A DNA stretch of 23,224 nucleotides, taken from positions 1 through 23,224 of the forward strand of contig CAYQJO010000043.1 in assembly GCA_964417785.1 (NCBI GenBank), read 5' to 3'. Position numbers and translations under genes: made by a program. Under the pieces are notes generated by a model. That model worked only from the letters and a program-made list of their open reading frames with translations, did not search any database and was not told the DNA's origin. This stretch comes from DAOTUL01 sp034437435 (lineage in GTDB: Bacteria; Chloroflexota; Anaerolineae; Aggregatilineales; Phototrophicaceae). Below are positions 23,190-23,224 of this stretch, piece by piece (within the stretch, counting starts at the first letter, position 1; each line of letters opens with the position of its first letter).

Positions 23190-23224
23190 TCAGTACCCTA
23201 ACAGATCAATGAGACATTTTTAGG

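Noticed and set aside
1..23224. CRISPR arrays, tRNA or rRNA genes, transposases, prophage genes
   Set aside because: Scanned by eye on both strands; no regularly spaced direct repeats, cloverleaf-like sequence, rRNA-like sequence or mobile-element proteins were seen.

Overview
The window is a 23.2 kb piece of a bacterial draft genome. It carries two runs of exactly 100 N (6251-6350 and 17917-18016), which look like nominal scaffold gaps. Gene content (TetR plus GH13_18, MVF flippases, Sat-ApsK, GT4/GT2/GT39 enzymes, a GH10 xylanase and an apiose operon) and GC-rich palindromic spacer repeats at the left end would fit a Chloroflexota (Anaerolineae-like) metagenome bin. That is an impression from remembered protein style. 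No rRNA or other marker gene is present to prove it. No tRNA, rRNA, CRISPR array, transposase or phage gene was found.

Layout. Positions 1-586 hold no intact gene: a possible minus-strand C-terminal remnant, a hairpin terminator, palindromic repeats and a TetR-type promoter/operator. Positions 587-2879 are a TetR regulator overlapping a GH13_18 sugar phosphorylase. Positions 2857-12241 are a polysaccharide region: two paralogous flippases on either side of a bifunctional ATP sulfurylase/APS kinase (PAPS synthesis), a PAPS sulfotransferase directly after the second flippase, an O-antigen ligase/polymerase-like membrane protein, then a GT4 and a GT2 glycosyltransferase closed by a strong intrinsic terminator. 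Together these look like a sulfated exopolysaccharide or O-antigen assembly module. Positions 12338-14367 encode two secreted proteins: a GH10 xylanase and a DUF5060 protein whose glycosidase-like barrel appears cut short.

Positions 14371-19425 are the most striking part. A near-consensus sigma70 promoter with a 10-bp inverted repeat over the predicted start site precedes a TIM-barrel protein (OiaC-like), an apionate lactonase-like protein (ApnL), an apionate oxidoisomerase-like protein (ApnO, 3' end lost in the second gap), a Gfo/Idh/MocA dehydrogenase (ApsD-like, 5' end lost in the gap) and a GntR/FCD regulator. In order of chemistry this would be a complete oxidative route D-apiose -> apionolactone -> D-apionate -> 3-oxo-isoapionate -> L-erythrulose + CO2. 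The continuous reading frame across the second gap is an artefact that joins apnO to apsD.

Positions 19442-23224 hold an alpha/alpha-toroid (prenyltransferase/squalene-cyclase fold) protein of unknown role with its own good promoter. It faces a minus-strand pair: a GT4-like glycosyltransferase translationally coupled by ATGA to a GT39-like membrane glycosyltransferase. Three separate convergent gene pairs in the window overlap at their 3' ends by 23, 24 and 47 bases.
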